Positions 18,360 to 27,979 are shown, counted from the first letter of the stretch. The stretch: 64,000 nt of DNA from Kroppenstedtia eburnea (GCF_013282215.1 NZ_CP048103.1:558001-622000); one strand, 5' to 3'. Made by a program: numbers and translations. The notes: generated from the letters alone by a model not told the origin.

Positions 18360-18452
18360 GTTGATTTCCTACGCTGGCATTACCCAGATCAGGTTAAACG
18401 GTCGGCGTAGAGTTCCCGCCCTCTCAGCCTGGCTTCTCCAAGCTCCCGTGGA
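18360..18452 (-). ncRNA. TPP riboswitch (THI element)
   Basis: The minus strand carries GGCTGAGAGGG, then ACCTGATCTGGGTAATGCC and AGCGTAGGAA, the conserved CUGAGA and ACCUGAUCUGGxUAAUxCCAGCGUAGG boxes. It lies 150 nt upstream of thiC and represses it when thiamine pyrophosphate is bound. Confidence 0.95.
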
Positions 18453-18704
18453 ATATGCAGTTGCCTGTCATTATTGAAACATATTTTCCAAGGAGGATCA
18501 AGGATGGATCGGGAAATTTGACCTCCCCTCCCGCCTTCGCCTTGTCCCCGTAACCATTTCTCTTTTGATACGTCTATTGAAAAGAGGGGCTGGCTGATCC
18601 GCATCCGGTTCCTGTTTCCGGGGATGGGAACAGAGAGATGATCTTCCACCTCGCCGATGAAATAGGTTATGGTGAATGGAAGGGAAACAGGAGAGAGAAG
18701 GTGA

Positions 18705-19520
18705 ATGCGCTTGCGAATCGAATGGACTCACGTAGATAAATGGGTTGGCACCGATGATGAACAAAAGGGAGGGGACCCATCCCGGCGACGGCGAAGGGGA
18801 TTGTTGGACTTTACCGTCACCCTCAGGGAAGGGATTACGGTGGTGCTGGGTCCGGAAGCCTCGGGCAAGAGCACTCTTCTGCGGGTCACCTCCACTGTTT
18901 CCGTTCCCGATGACGGCAGGATCACTTATGTGTTGGACGACCAATCTTATGTCTGGTCCAGGCGGATGGCCGCCAAGGGAGGGGCTCCCCCCGTCGCATC
19001 CCTGCGACGGAAAATCGGTTACGTACCCCCGTACAGGAGACTCCAGATGGATCTCGGTCTGGAGGAATCCCTGGTGGACCTGGCTCTTTACCATGGGGTG
19101 TCCCATCCGAAGAGGCGGGCGGTGGAGACCGTCGCCCGGTGGGGATTGGCCGCATATCGGAGGCATCCCTTGCGGGAGTTGCCGGAGCACGTGGCCTCCC
19201 GCTACCTGATGGCCTCCAGCTTGGTGGGTGATCCCGTGCTCTGGGTGGTGGACGAGCCAAGTGCAGATCTGGAGGACTGGGGATATCGCCTGTTCCTGGC
19301 CGAATTGAAGCGGCGGCGCGGAAAAGGGATCACATTGATTGCCACCGATGATCTGGAATTGGCGGAAGAGGCTGATTACCTGCTCCTGATGGAATCAGGT
19401 TCATGTCGCCGCATCGGACAACGGAAACTGCTGACCTCCAGTGTGCCGGACGGGACCGTCGCTTCCTGGTATCAGGCGATGCAAACATTCACCGCACGAA
19501 AGACAACCCATAAAAGATGA
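18705..19520 (+). CDS. Divergent ABC-type ATPase with degenerate signature
   Basis: 271 residues. Walker A is GPEASGKST (about residue 49) and Walker B LWVVDEPSADLED. The signature position reads LPEHVASRYLM instead of LSGGQ, and the switch region reads IATDDLELAEE, lacking the H-loop His. The length fits an importer- or export-type ATP-binding subunit, but no permease is adjacent. It may be a non-transport ABC protein or have weak ATPase activity. AGAAGG precedes the ATG closely. The 5' region encodes an unusual basic insert (PSRRRRRG). Confidence 0.7.
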   Translation: MRLRIEWTHVDKWVGTDDEQKGGDPSRRRRRGLLDFTVTLREGITVVLGPEASGKSTLLRVTSTVSVPDDGRITYVLDDQSYVWSRRMAAKGGAPPVASLRRKIGYVPPYRRLQMDLGLEESLVDLALYHGVSHPKRRAVETVARWGLAAYRRHPLRELPEHVASRYLMASSLVGDPVLWVVDEPSADLEDWGYRLFLAELKRRRGKGITLIATDDLELAEEADYLLLMESGSCRRIGQRKLLTSSVPDGTVASWYQAMQTFTARKTTHKR

Positions 19521-19563
19521 GGAAGATGAACCCCGACTGTTGATCCAACAGAATGAGAATTGA

Positions 19564-19613
19564 AAAGACGCCCGAAGGTGAACCGATGGTTCCACCTGTC
19601 GGCGTTTTTTTTT
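19564..19613 (+). terminator. Rho-independent terminator
   Basis: A long imperfect stem (GACGCC to GGCGTT with GGTGAACC/GGTTCCACC) followed by nine Ts, 45 nt after the ATPase gene. Confidence 0.8.
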
Positions 19614-19712
19614 GCAAAGGTTCTGCTGAAGTATGAAATTCCTTCCTGTTTCGGGATAGCCGGACGGGGTTTGGCGAAAATAATGATATCCAAAATGATG
19701 GGAGGATCGAAA

Positions 19713-20174
19713 ATGAATAAAAAATGGCTGACCGGGATGTTGGCAGGCGTGATGTTTTGCGGATGGAGCTTTTTTACAAGTTCTGTTTACGCACATGATG
19801 ACTCCGCAAAGGAGAAAAGCTCACCTTGTCCTCCCTTGAGCCAACAAGCGAAGCATTGGGGGATTGACACCCGGGGTAAAACGGATCTGGAGATCAAACG
19901 GGAGTTGCAGAAAAAATGGGAAAAACGAATCTTGGAACATGCCAAGAGGTGGGGGATCAACATTCAAGGCAAAACCAGGGAGCAAATTAAACAGGAATTG
20001 CGGAAGAAATGGAAGGAACAGGGTATGAAACCGAATGGAAAGTGGAGAGAACAAATCTTGGAACATGCCAAACGGTGGGGAATTGACACCCAAGGCAAAA
20101 CCACGGAGCAAATCAGACAGGAACTGCGAAAAAGACGAAAGGAATGTGAGGAGTTTTACTTTAAAACCGGATGA
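19713..20174 (+). CDS. Secreted protein with three HAKRWGID-type repeats
   Basis: 153 residues: signal peptide (MNKKWLTGMLAGVMFCG, cleavage near VYA), then three roughly 40-residue copies of the unit xxAKxWGIDxxGKTxxxIKxEL followed by basic helices (QAKHWGIDTRGKT, HAKRWGINIQGKT, HAKRWGIDTQGKT). Each unit is probably a helix-turn-helix SAP/ppGpp-like fold of unknown function seen in Bacillales exported proteins. GGGAGGA lies 6 nt before the ATG; the longer upstream frame is excluded because it would mask the signal peptide. Confidence 0.75.
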   Translation: MNKKWLTGMLAGVMFCGWSFFTSSVYAHDDSAKEKSSPCPPLSQQAKHWGIDTRGKTDLEIKRELQKKWEKRILEHAKRWGINIQGKTREQIKQELRKKWKEQGMKPNGKWREQILEHAKRWGIDTQGKTTEQIRQELRKRRKECEEFYFKTG

Positions 20175-20364
20175 AAAAGAGGGGTCAACCGTCGCTCACC
20201 GGCGTCGTCCCGCCTTAAACACGAAAATACCTTCCTCTTTTACTTATTGCGCCTCCGGGGTGCATTTTTTTTATGAATTCCGGAAGATGAGAGTTCCCTC
20301 TGCATAGGGTCAGAATTAGGGAGGAATACACCTAGGCGGGACGGACCATGGGCGGGGAGGAGAG

Positions 20365-21834
20365 ATGCCGTTGGGATCATTAAAGGACGGGGAGATGATC
20401 CGGATCATTCGTACGGGTTTGACCCGAACCCATCATCCCCAAAAAGTGATCATCGTGGGAGCGGGGATGGCAGGTCTGGTGGCGGCATCTCTTCTGAAGG
20501 ATGCCGGCCATCGTGTGGAGATTTTGGAAGCTTCCGGCCGAATCGGGGGCCGGATCCTGACCATCCGCTCCCCTTTCACTGACGGCCTGTATATGGAGGC
20601 GGGGGCGATGCGCATTCCCGGGAACCATTTTTTGGTGTTTGAGTATTTACGGAAATGGGGTTTGACGGTCACCCCCTTCCAAAATGATACTCCCATGGAT
20701 CTGATTTGCGTCAACGGAGTCCGCATCCGGCAATGGGAATATCAGCGGCAGCCGGATCTTCTTCGTTATCCGGTGTGGCCCCGGGAGAGAGGGGAAAGCG
20801 CAGACACATTGTTGCGAAGGGCACTCCGGCCATTCCTTTCTCTGTACCGGCGATTATCTCCGGAGGGGAAACGGCGGTTGATCCGGGAAATGGATGGCTA
20901 CTCCATGGAGACCTATCTTCGTCACAACCCATGGGGGGCGGCGCTGTCTCCGGAGGCAGTGGAGATGATCAAGGTGATTTGGGACCTGGAAGGTTTATCG
21001 GAAAATTCCTTTCTCGGCATCCTGGAGATTCTCGATCTCTTTCTGAATCCCCGGCTGCATTTCTACGAGATCACCGGTGGTTTTGACCGACTGCCCGGGG
21101 CATTTCTGCCCCAACTGAAAGAGGAGATCCGGTTGCGGCAACAGATGGTGAAGATCCGTCAGGAGCCGGATCGTGTGCTGATCTACACCCGGAACCGGGA
21201 GACAGGCAAGCTGGAGCAATATGGAGGGGACACAGCCATCGTAACTATTCCTTTCTCTGTCCTGCGCTGGGTGGACGTGGAGCCCCGGGCCTCCTTCTCC
21301 CATAACAAATGGAAGGCGATCCGGGAGCTCCAATATATTCCCACAGTCAAAACCGGACTTCAATTTAAGAGCCGGTTCTGGGAGCAGGAAGGTCATCAGG
21401 GCGGAAAAGCGGTGACAGATCTGCCAATCCGCTTCGTCTACTATCCCAATCACGGGATCGGAAGCGACGGTCCCGGGGTTGTTCTGGCCAGCTACACCTG
21501 GGGGGATGACGCCGCCCCCTGGAACAGTTTGTCGGCGGATGAACGGATCTCACGGGCCTTGGAAAATGTGGCCCGGTTGCACGGTCCCCGGGTATATCGG
21601 GAGTTTGTCACCGGCTCTTCCTTCAGCTGGACCCGCCATCCTTGGAGTGCGGGGTCCTTCTCCCTGTATGAACCGCTTCAGTACACCGAGCTGTTTCCCT
21701 TTATTCCCACTCCGGAGGGGAGGGTTCACTTTGCCGGGGAACACACCTCATCCAACCCGGGCTGGATCGAGGGTGCCATTGAATCGGGGATCCGGGCGGC
21801 GGTGGAGGTGAACGGGGACAGGAGGAGAAAATGA
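20365..21834 (+). CDS. Flavin monoamine oxidase / L-amino-acid oxidase family protein
   Basis: 489 residues. The FAD-binding Rossmann motif VIIVGAGMAGLVAASLL lies at about residue 28 with the following EASGRIGGRI. The C-terminal FAD motif is RVHFAGEHTSSNPGWIEGAI. These enzymes oxidatively deaminate amines or amino acids using O2. A 25-residue leader precedes the Rossmann strand, with no Tat or Sec signal, so it is probably cytosolic. GGAGGAGAG abuts the ATG. Substrate unknown; no partner genes are adjacent. Confidence 0.85.
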   Translation: MPLGSLKDGEMIRIIRTGLTRTHHPQKVIIVGAGMAGLVAASLLKDAGHRVEILEASGRIGGRILTIRSPFTDGLYMEAGAMRIPGNHFLVFEYLRKWGLTVTPFQNDTPMDLICVNGVRIRQWEYQRQPDLLRYPVWPRERGESADTLLRRALRPFLSLYRRLSPEGKRRLIREMDGYSMETYLRHNPWGAALSPEAVEMIKVIWDLEGLSENSFLGILEILDLFLNPRLHFYEITGGFDRLPGAFLPQLKEEIRLRQQMVKIRQEPDRVLIYTRNRETGKLEQYGGDTAIVTIPFSVLRWVDVEPRASFSHNKWKAIRELQYIPTVKTGLQFKSRFWEQEGHQGGKAVTDLPIRFVYYPNHGIGSDGPGVVLASYTWGDDAAPWNSLSADERISRALENVARLHGPRVYREFVTGSSFSWTRHPWSAGSFSLYEPLQYTELFPFIPTPEGRVHFAGEHTSSNPGWIEGAIESGIRAAVEVNGDRRRK

Positions 21835-21929
21835 TTGAGATCAGAGAGGCCTGGTAACCCATCGAAAAGGGAACCATCTCTGGACGAAACTTGCATACCT
21901 GTGCTATTCGGCAGGGTCGCGCCCCCGTC

Positions 21930-21970
21930 GAAGTAACCCGCGGACCTTTGCTACAGGGGTGGGTTACTTC
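21930..21970 (+). terminator. Stem-loop, possible terminator overlapping a small minus-strand ORF
   Basis: GAAGTAACCC (21930-21939) pairs with GGGTTACTTC (21961-21970), followed by TATTT on the plus strand, about 95 nt after the oxidase gene. The hairpin overlaps the 3' end of the split small ORF on the other strand. Confidence 0.5.
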
Positions 21971-22217
21971 TATTTAAAGCCACATAAACTGCCAATGCTT
22001 GTACAACAACACCGGCTGCCTTGACGATCAGGCCAGGGTGTGTCTGATAAATCTCCGGGCCGAGTCGGTCGGGATTGGGTTTCACATGTCGTTTTCGTTG
22101 TTCTTACGATCCAAAATCACTCCATGTGAAACCCAAGCCTCCCTCTGTTACTCACACAACGTCTCACATACCACGAAAAATTGAATTACCAGACAGACAC
22201 GCCCTGAGAAGTTCCAT
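21951..22217 (-). pseudogene. 31-residue hydrophobic peptide gene interrupted by MITE copy D
   Basis: Deleting 22035-22205 joins ATGGAACTTCTC to GGCCTGATCGTC in frame. The result is a 31-codon ORF (MELLGLIVKAAGVVVQ, then ALAVYVALNRSNPPL) ending at TAG (plus-strand 21951-21953). GAGGGGG lies 7 nt before the ATG and sits in the 3' arm of a strong hairpin that would hide it. A hydrophobic segment with a short polar tail and a masked RBS fits Fst/TxpA-like toxins, but no family match is certain. Confidence 0.5.
22035..22205 (+). repeat. MITE-like repeat copy D (GGGTGTGTCTG-type ends)
   Basis: 171 bp from AGGGTGTGTCTGATAAAT to CAGACAGACACGCCCT. It contains the family core (GGTTTCACATG, then CATGTGAAACC). 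It is inserted in a small hydrophobic ORF. No coding capacity. Confidence 0.8.
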
Positions 22218-22252
22218 CAGCCGCACCCCCTCTCTGTCGAGAGGGAGTGCGG
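22218..22252. other. Perfect-stem hairpin masking an RBS
   Basis: GCCGCACyCCCTCTC pairs with GAGAGGGrGTGCGGC around a 4-nt loop. On the minus strand the 3' arm contains the RBS of the interrupted 31-codon ORF, so it would block translation until opened. Confidence 0.6.
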
Positions 22253-22372
22253 CCGCCCGCCTTTGGCACCATATAAATTCAGAATAGAATATCTATATCA
22301 AGCGGGAATTCCACGGGGGTTCTGACAGGTGGGGTTACTTACATATGTTGATAGAGGGAAGGGGGACGAAGG

Positions 22373-22630
22373 GTGTTGACCATCGCGGAACAACAACGGG
22401 TGAAAAGGATCCGGCGCAGTTTGACCAAACTGCACTTACAAGTGACGGTGTCCAAGGGGGAGCATTCTCCGGCTGAGCTGAGGACGGCGGTGGACAATCT
22501 GTGCCGGGTGGGGGAAATGCTGGCCGGAATGCACTTGCTGGAGGATCAAAAGCTTCCTTTACGGGAGATTGAAGAACGCATCCGGCTTGCCGAAGGTGTA
22601 TTGTTGAAGCGGGAGCCGGTGGGAAAATAA
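22373..22630 (+). CDS. Small helical hypothetical protein
   Basis: 85 residues (VKRIRRSLTKLHLQVTVSKG, EIEERIRLAEGVLLKREP), all-helical by composition, no membrane segment or known motif. GAAGGGGG lies 7 nt before GTG 22373. A weak T-tailed stem-loop follows at about 22648-22681. Confidence 0.55.
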   Translation: MLTIAEQQRVKRIRRSLTKLHLQVTVSKGEHSPAELRTAVDNLCRVGEMLAGMHLLEDQKLPLREIEERIRLAEGVLLKREPVGK

Positions 22631-22759
22631 GATCAGGCCACATGGAAGAAGGGAGCCCGCTGCAGGGTTTCTTTTTTTTTATGTGGGCGGACTGAGAGAA
22701 CTCAAGATTCAAGGTTTGGGGAGGTCTTGCAAACATCATTAAAAATGTCGCTAAATGTA

Positions 22760-22787
22760 TTGAAAGATGCCCCCGATTATTTACAAT
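22760..22787 (+). promoter_or_regulatory. Probable sigma-A promoter of the permease pair
   Basis: TTGAAA (22760-22765), 16-nt spacer, TACAAT (22782-22787), about 110 nt before the first permease. Confidence 0.55.
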
Positions 22788-22898
22788 GGTTATGGTATCC
22801 AAATAAAGGCGGAGTAGCTCCTTTTTGGAGCGTATGTATCTGGATTTGGTTCGGACGGATCCGTCCCCTATCCGGCCTACCCTGCTGAAAAACAACTG

Positions 22899-23807
22899 TT
22901 GGGAGTGAACAACCTGTTGCTGCCTCTCGAAGTCAAAACAGAAAAAACATTTGCCCTTACCCGAATGTGGAAGTACTTGCTGCTTTTTTTCATTTTGTTT
23001 GTGTCGGCGTTGTGCCTGGCTGCATTTCCCCTGTTTTTCAGGGTGGAAGGGGAAGTCATCTCCTTTGATTGGGAACCGGGTATGGAAGCGATTCTTCAGT
23101 TTTTGACGGGAACGGATGGGCACGCCCCGGGTTCTGTCCGGGATTTAACCGATTACAGCAACTTTGGGGAGATGTTCGGGTATTCGGCTTTCACGCTTTG
23201 GTTTGCCGGGACCCTGGTTTTGCTGGTGGGAGTGCCGGCGGGAATGTTTTTTTCCAAAATAAGCGGATGGCCAAAATCTGTGGTGGGTTTCCTGGGGATC
23301 ATCCCCGACTTTGTGCTGGCGATCTTCCTGCAGTTGGTTGTGATTCTGATTTACCGGAAAAGTGGAATTCTGGTTCTGGAGGTTGCTTCCGTCTATGACC
23401 AGGTGGCGTGGGTTTTACCCATGATCACGTTGACCTTGGTGCCCTTGGTCTACTTGGTGCAATTTGTTTCCGGCAGAACCCGACAGATACTTACGGAGGA
23501 CTTTATCCGAACGGCCAAAGCAAAGGGCCTGAGCCGGATCAAGATCTATATGCACCATGTTTTTCGAAATCTTCTCCCCTCCATCAGGGGTCAGCTTCAC
23601 CAGCTGAATGCCACCCTGCTGGGAAATCTGCTCATCATTGAGTACTGGTTTAATTCACCTGGCATCACCCGGTTTCTCGATACCCGGGATTACTATTACC
23701 CACTGATGGCAAAAACCTTGATCTGTCTAATCCTTATTTATTGGATCGCCTATGGATGGATGAGACTCTTATTGTGGCTGATCGGAAAGAGGTTGGCTCA
23801 TGATTAA
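22899..23807 (+). CDS. ABC transporter permease, Opp/Dpp (BPD_transp_1) type
   Basis: 302 residues. It has an N-terminal membrane helix, a short extracytoplasmic segment, then five helices with the permease loop TEDFIRTAKAKGLSRIKIYM, the EAA-like motif that contacts the ATPase, followed by HVFRNLLPSI. This is the layout of the first permease of peptide/nickel importers (OppB/DppB). The start is uncertain: TTG 22899 or GTG 22905 without a strong RBS. It overlaps the next gene by 8 nt. No ATPase or binding protein lies next to the pair. Confidence 0.78.
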   Translation: MGVNNLLLPLEVKTEKTFALTRMWKYLLLFFILFVSALCLAAFPLFFRVEGEVISFDWEPGMEAILQFLTGTDGHAPGSVRDLTDYSNFGEMFGYSAFTLWFAGTLVLLVGVPAGMFFSKISGWPKSVVGFLGIIPDFVLAIFLQLVVILIYRKSGILVLEVASVYDQVAWVLPMITLTLVPLVYLVQFVSGRTRQILTEDFIRTAKAKGLSRIKIYMHHVFRNLLPSIRGQLHQLNATLLGNLLIIEYWFNSPGITRFLDTRDYYYPLMAKTLICLILIYWIAYGWMRLLLWLIGKRLAHD

Positions 23808-24729
23808 GTCAGGAAAGCTGGCCATGTGGATCGGGGTCGGAATGCTTGGGATCTTCGTCCTGTTGGCTTGGGTTGGACCTGCCATTGCTCCATATGCACC
23901 GGATCATGAGCAGGCGGTGGAGTTCAAAAAGATCAACGGAATCACAGAGGTGAGCACTGCTCCCTCTCCTCCATCGAAAGAGCATTGGTTTGGCACGGAT
24001 CGTTACGGTCGGGACCTTTTGACTTTGTATCTGTATGGATTGAAATACACGGTCTTTGTTCCCGTGGTCATCGTTTTTCTTCAGTTGTTCCTCGGTGTCA
24101 GCCTCGGCTGCTGGGCGGGTTTGTCGGGGCGTCGTCGGCCTGTTTCTCATCAGGTGACGGGGGGATTGGGGAGTATTCCGGTGATTATCGTTTTGTATTT
24201 CCTTTTATACCGATTGGGGACGAACACCCCTGTGCCCGTGATTTACTTGATCTTGCTTCAGGGCGGCATACTGGTGGTGATGGGGATCGGTCCGGTCGCT
24301 TCCGCCATACAGCAGAGAACGGAAGAATTAAAAGGGAGGTTGTCATTTACGGTCTCCCTTCATCTGGGTGCCTCCCATCGATGGCTCTTTCGGAAACATC
24401 TCTTTCCTTTTTTAAAGGAGGATCTCATGCTCCTTTTCCTGAAAAATATGATTTCCACTCTCAACTTGATCGGTCAATTGAGTGTTCTCGGTGTTTTTCT
24501 CGGAGGTACGATCGAGAAGGTTTCACCGACCGGGATGGAGTCTGTTTCCCGTTCTTTTGAAACCATCGGTTTGATTGCTCAGGAAAGGGGAGCTTTGATC
24601 GCGGGGCATGATTGGTTGATCCTTTCTCCCTTGGCGGGTTATCTGCTGTTGTTGTCGGCTTGGTATTTGCTTTTGTCAGCCATGGAGAAGAAAACTGAAG
24701 GGAAATACAGTCTGTATCCACATCTGTAA
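23800..24729 (+). CDS. ABC transporter permease, OppC/DppC-like
   Basis: 309 residues. It begins with a membrane helix and an extracytoplasmic stretch ending HWFGTDRYGRDLLTLYLYGL, the hallmark of OppC/DppC N-termini. Further helices follow, with a weakly conserved coupling loop (SLHLGASHRWLFRKHLFPFL). Translationally coupled to the first permease. The coupling motif is poorer than usual, which fits a divergent importer; the cognate ATPases must be elsewhere or absent. Confidence 0.75.
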   Translation: MIKSGKLAMWIGVGMLGIFVLLAWVGPAIAPYAPDHEQAVEFKKINGITEVSTAPSPPSKEHWFGTDRYGRDLLTLYLYGLKYTVFVPVVIVFLQLFLGVSLGCWAGLSGRRRPVSHQVTGGLGSIPVIIVLYFLLYRLGTNTPVPVIYLILLQGGILVVMGIGPVASAIQQRTEELKGRLSFTVSLHLGASHRWLFRKHLFPFLKEDLMLLFLKNMISTLNLIGQLSVLGVFLGGTIEKVSPTGMESVSRSFETIGLIAQERGALIAGHDWLILSPLAGYLLLLSAWYLLLSAMEKKTEGKYSLYPHL

Positions 24730-24740
24730 CCATCATAAGA

Positions 24741-24768
24741 ACCCCCTTCCCATAGCGGGAAGGGGGTT
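24741..24768 (+). terminator. Bidirectional Rho-independent terminator
   Basis: ACCCCCTTCCC pairs with GGGAAGGGGGT. It lies between the permease operon and the convergent VOC gene, with a T-run on the plus side. Confidence 0.75.
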
Positions 24769-24771
24769 TGG

Positions 24772-25143
24772 TCATTTTTTCTCTATCAATTCCAACCGAT
24801 TGCCGAAGGGGTCCCGCAGTTCGAAGCGGTCAAAGCCCGGGATGGGGATGGAGTCCAGGATGGCGGCGCCCTGTTCCGTCAGATGGCGACGCCAGGATTC
24901 CAGATCCTCCACTTGGTAGGCCAGGTGGGCCTTGGTTCGGTTGCGGTCCACTCCGTCCTCGGTTCCGACGTGGGTCTCCACATCCCCGAGCCGGAGCCAG
25001 AATCCGCCCCGGCCTTTCAGACTGTCAGGCTTGGGAATCTCCGTGAGTCCCATCACCTCACAGTAAAAATGACGGGCCTCCTCTTCCGCCCCTCGGGGGA
25101 TGGTGATCTGTGCGTGGTGAATGCGGAGAGGCTTCATCTTCAT
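24772..25143 (-). CDS. VOC (glyoxalase/bleomycin-resistance fold) family protein
   Basis: 123 residues with two beta-alpha-beta-beta-beta modules. The first runs from [20 protein letters not shown] to ETHVGTEDG; the second runs from [18 protein letters not shown] to [12 protein letters not shown]. The metal-ligand positions (first-strand His, last-strand Glu) are present. Function ranges from glyoxalase-like isomerase to dioxygenase and is not determinable. Its ATG overlaps the acnA stop (ATGA), so it is translationally coupled to acnA. Confidence 0.85.
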   Translation of the reverse strand: MKMKPLRIHHAQITIPRGAEEEARHFYCEVMGLTEIPKPDSLKGRGGFWLRLGDVETHVGTEDGVDRNRTKAHLAYQVEDLESWRRHLTEQGAAILDSIPIPGFDRFELRDPFGNRLELIEKK

Positions 25144-27842
25144 TGGTTGTTCAGGATCTGACGCAGAACGGTCTGCAGGATCCCGCCGTTCCGGTAGTAC
25201 TCGATATCCACCTGGCTGTCGAGGCGGACGATCCCCTGGAATTCCACCTTGGAGCCATCCTCTTTGGTGGCGGTCACCTTCACTTTTTGGAAGGGTTGCA
25301 CCTCATCGTTCAGCCCTTCGATGTCGAAGGTTTCTTCACCGGTCAGGCCGAGGGACTGCCAGCTGTCTCCCTCTTCAAATTGCAGCGGCAGTACGCCCAT
25401 GCCGACCAGGTTGCTGCGGTGAATCCGCTCAAAGCTCTCAGCGATGACCGCTTTGACACCGAGGAGATTGGTCCCTTTGGCCGCCCAGTCCCGGGAGCTT
25501 CCGGTACCGTACTCTTTACCGGCCAGAACCACCAGCGGGGTGTTCTCTTCCTTGTATTTCATGGCTGCATCGTAGATGGCCATTGTTTCCCCGGAGGGCA
25601 CGTGCTTGGTGAAGCCGCCTTCCGTTCCCGGGACCATCTGGTTGCGGATGCGGATGTTGGCGAAGGTGCCCCGGGTCATGACGCGGTCGTTCCCCCGGCG
25701 GGAGCCGTAGGAGTTGAAGTCCCGGGGTTGCACACCGTGCTCCTTCAGATACTTTCCGGCGGGGCTGCTGGGAGCGATGGCGCCGGCGGGGGAGATATGG
25801 TCCGTGGTCACGGAGTCCTTGAGCAGGGCCATGGCACGGGCGCCCTTGATCTCCCGGATCGGTTCCACTTCGGGAGACAGGTCTGTGAAGAAGGGCGGCT
25901 CCTGGATGTAGGTGGAGGCTTCGTCCCACTCGTACAGCTCTCCCTCAGGCGTATCCATCTGGTTCCAGCGCTCATTGGCATCGAAGACACTGGCATATTG
26001 TTTCCGGAACTGATCGGCGTTCATCGACGCGGCCACCGTCTGCTGGATCTCTTCGTTGGTGGGCCAGATGTCATGGAAATAGACCGGATTGCCATCGGGA
26101 TCGTGGCCGATGGGATCCTTGGCAAAGTCGATGTTGACCGTGCCGGCCAGGGCATAGGCGACCACCAGCGGCGGGGACGCCAGATAGTTGGCTTTGACGT
26201 CGGGGTGGATCCGGCCTTCAAAGTTCCGGTTACCGGACAGGACCGAGGCCACGGTCAAATCGTTGTCGTTGATGGCCTTGCTGATCTCCTCCGGCAGCGG
26301 TCCACTGTTTCCGATGCAGGTGGCGCAACCGTAACCGGCCAGGGTGAAGCCCAGCTTGTTCAGGGAGTTCAACATGCCGGATTTCTCCAGGTACTCGGTG
26401 ACGACCTTGGATCCCGGTGTCAGGCTGGTTTTCACGTAGGGCTTGACGGTCAGTCCTTTCTGCACCGCCTTGTGGGCCACCAATGCCGCACCCAGCATCA
26501 CCGACGGGTTGGAGGTGTTGGTGCAGCTGGTGATGGCGGCGATGACCACATCCCCGTGCCCCAGCTCGAAGGTTTCCCCGTTGTAGTTGACCTCCACTTT
26601 TTTGTCGTTTTCCTGAACCCCGAAGCCGCCCTCTTCGATCGGCTTTTTCAGGGTTTCATTCCAGTTTTTCTGCATGTCGGTCAACTCGATCCGGTCCTGG
26701 GGACGACGCGGACCTGCGAGGCTGGGCTTCACATCACCCAGATCCAGTTCAACGGTGTCGGTGAAGACCGGATCCGGCGTATCATCGGTGCGGAACATGT
26801 CCTGGGCGACGTAGTATTCCTTGACCAGTTGCACCAGCTCTTCGTCGCGACCGGTGTTGCGCAGGTAGTTGAGGGATTCCTCATCCACCGGGAAGAAGCC
26901 CATGGTGGCGCCGTACTCCGGAGCCATGTTGGCCACGGTGGCACGGTCAGCCAGGCTGATGTTGGACAGACCCGGGCCGTAGAATTCCACAAATTTGCCG
27001 ACGACACCTTTTTTGCGCAACAACTGGGTGACCGTCAGGGCCAGGTCCGTGGCGGTGGCTCCTTCAGCCAGTTGCCCGGTCAATTTGAAGCCGATCACAT
27101 CAGGGGTGAGGAAGTAGAGGGGTTGCCCCAGCATCCCGGCTTCGGCCTCGATGCCGCCGACGCCCCAGCCGAGCACACCCAAGCCGTTGATCATGGTGGT
27201 GTGGGAGTCGGTCCCCACGAGGGAGTCGGGATAAACTTCGATTTCGCCGTCCACTTCCCGGGTCTGGGCCACTTTGGCCAGGTATTCCAGGTTGACCTGG
27301 TGCACAATCCCGGTGGCCGGAGGCACGGCCCGGAAGTTGTCGAAGGCGTCGGTCGCCCAACGCAGGAGGCGGTAACGCTCCTCGTTCCGCTCAAATTCCC
27401 GGTCCATATTGTAGGCGAGAGCATCCTCGGTGCCAAATTTGTCCACCATCACCGAGTGGTCGATGACCAGGTCCACGGGGATCAGCGGGTTGATCCGTTT
27501 CGGATCGCCACCCACCCGGTCCATGGCGGAGCGGAGTGCAGCCAGGTCCACGACGGCGGGAACGCCGGTGAAGTCCTGCAGAACGATCCGGGCCGGTTTG
27601 AAGGCCACTTCCGTTTTGTCTGTTTGCGAGGCCCAGTTGGCCAGCTGTTCAATATGTTCCTTGGTGACAGAGTGGCCGTCGTACTGACGCACGGCAGCTT
27701 CCAGCAGGACTTTGATGGAGAAGGGCAGGCGGGAGATTTCGCCGACCCCCTTTTCATCCAGTCCCTTCAGGCTGTAGTAAACATAATCCTTACCACCGGC
27801 GGTCAGCTTTTGGCGCACGCCGTAGAGGTCCTTTTTGGACAT
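25140..27842 (-). CDS. acnA: Aconitate hydratase
   Basis: 900 residues. It interconverts citrate and isocitrate in the TCA cycle; in Bacillus (CitB) the apo-form also binds RNA. The 4Fe-4S ligands are in TSCTNTSNP (about residue 437) and [10 protein letters not shown] (about residue 507). The C-terminal swivel domain carries [17 protein letters not shown] and [24 protein letters not shown] precedes ATG 27842; the frame continues upstream, but that extension is a poor match. A TATAAT box lies on the minus strand at 27934-27939. Confidence 0.95.
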   Translation of the reverse strand: MSKKDLYGVRQKLTAGGKDYVYYSLKGLDEKGVGEISRLPFSIKVLLEAAVRQYDGHSVTKEHIEQLANWASQTDKTEVAFKPARIVLQDFTGVPAVVDLAALRSAMDRVGGDPKRINPLIPVDLVIDHSVMVDKFGTEDALAYNMDREFERNEERYRLLRWATDAFDNFRAVPPATGIVHQVNLEYLAKVAQTREVDGEIEVYPDSLVGTDSHTTMINGLGVLGWGVGGIEAEAGMLGQPLYFLTPDVIGFKLTGQLAEGATATDLALTVTQLLRKKGVVGKFVEFYGPGLSNISLADRATVANMAPEYGATMGFFPVDEESLNYLRNTGRDEELVQLVKEYYVAQDMFRTDDTPDPVFTDTVELDLGDVKPSLAGPRRPQDRIELTDMQKNWNETLKKPIEEGGFGVQENDKKVEVNYNGETFELGHGDVVIAAITSCTNTSNPSVMLGAALVAHKAVQKGLTVKPYVKTSLTPGSKVVTEYLEKSGMLNSLNKLGFTLAGYGCATCIGNSGPLPEEISKAINDNDLTVASVLSGNRNFEGRIHPDVKANYLASPPLVVAYALAGTVNIDFAKDPIGHDPDGNPVYFHDIWPTNEEIQQTVAASMNADQFRKQYASVFDANERWNQMDTPEGELYEWDEASTYIQEPPFFTDLSPEVEPIREIKGARAMALLKDSVTTDHISPAGAIAPSSPAGKYLKEHGVQPRDFNSYGSRRGNDRVMTRGTFANIRIRNQMVPGTEGGFTKHVPSGETMAIYDAAMKYKEENTPLVVLAGKEYGTGSSRDWAAKGTNLLGVKAVIAESFERIHRSNLVGMGVLPLQFEEGDSWQSLGLTGEETFDIEGLNDEVQPFQKVKVTATKEDGSKVEFQGIVRLDSQVDIEYYRNGGILQTVLRQILNNQ

Positions 27843-27979
27843 GGGTAAACAACCTCCTTTGTTGGTTGGATAATGGAAGGAGTTCTGTTTCGTTGAATGA
27901 AACGGAGTTTCTTTTTCGATACTATTATACACCGGTTCCTTTCGTTTTGTATACCCTTGAACCGCCTGAAAATTTCCCT

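Noticed and set aside
25110-27848. Open frame of 912 codons on the plus strand, antisense to acnA
   Set aside because: It mirrors the codon structure of the well-supported acnA, has His/Gly/Val-rich text typical of antisense frames in GC-rich genes, no RBS and no recognisable domain.
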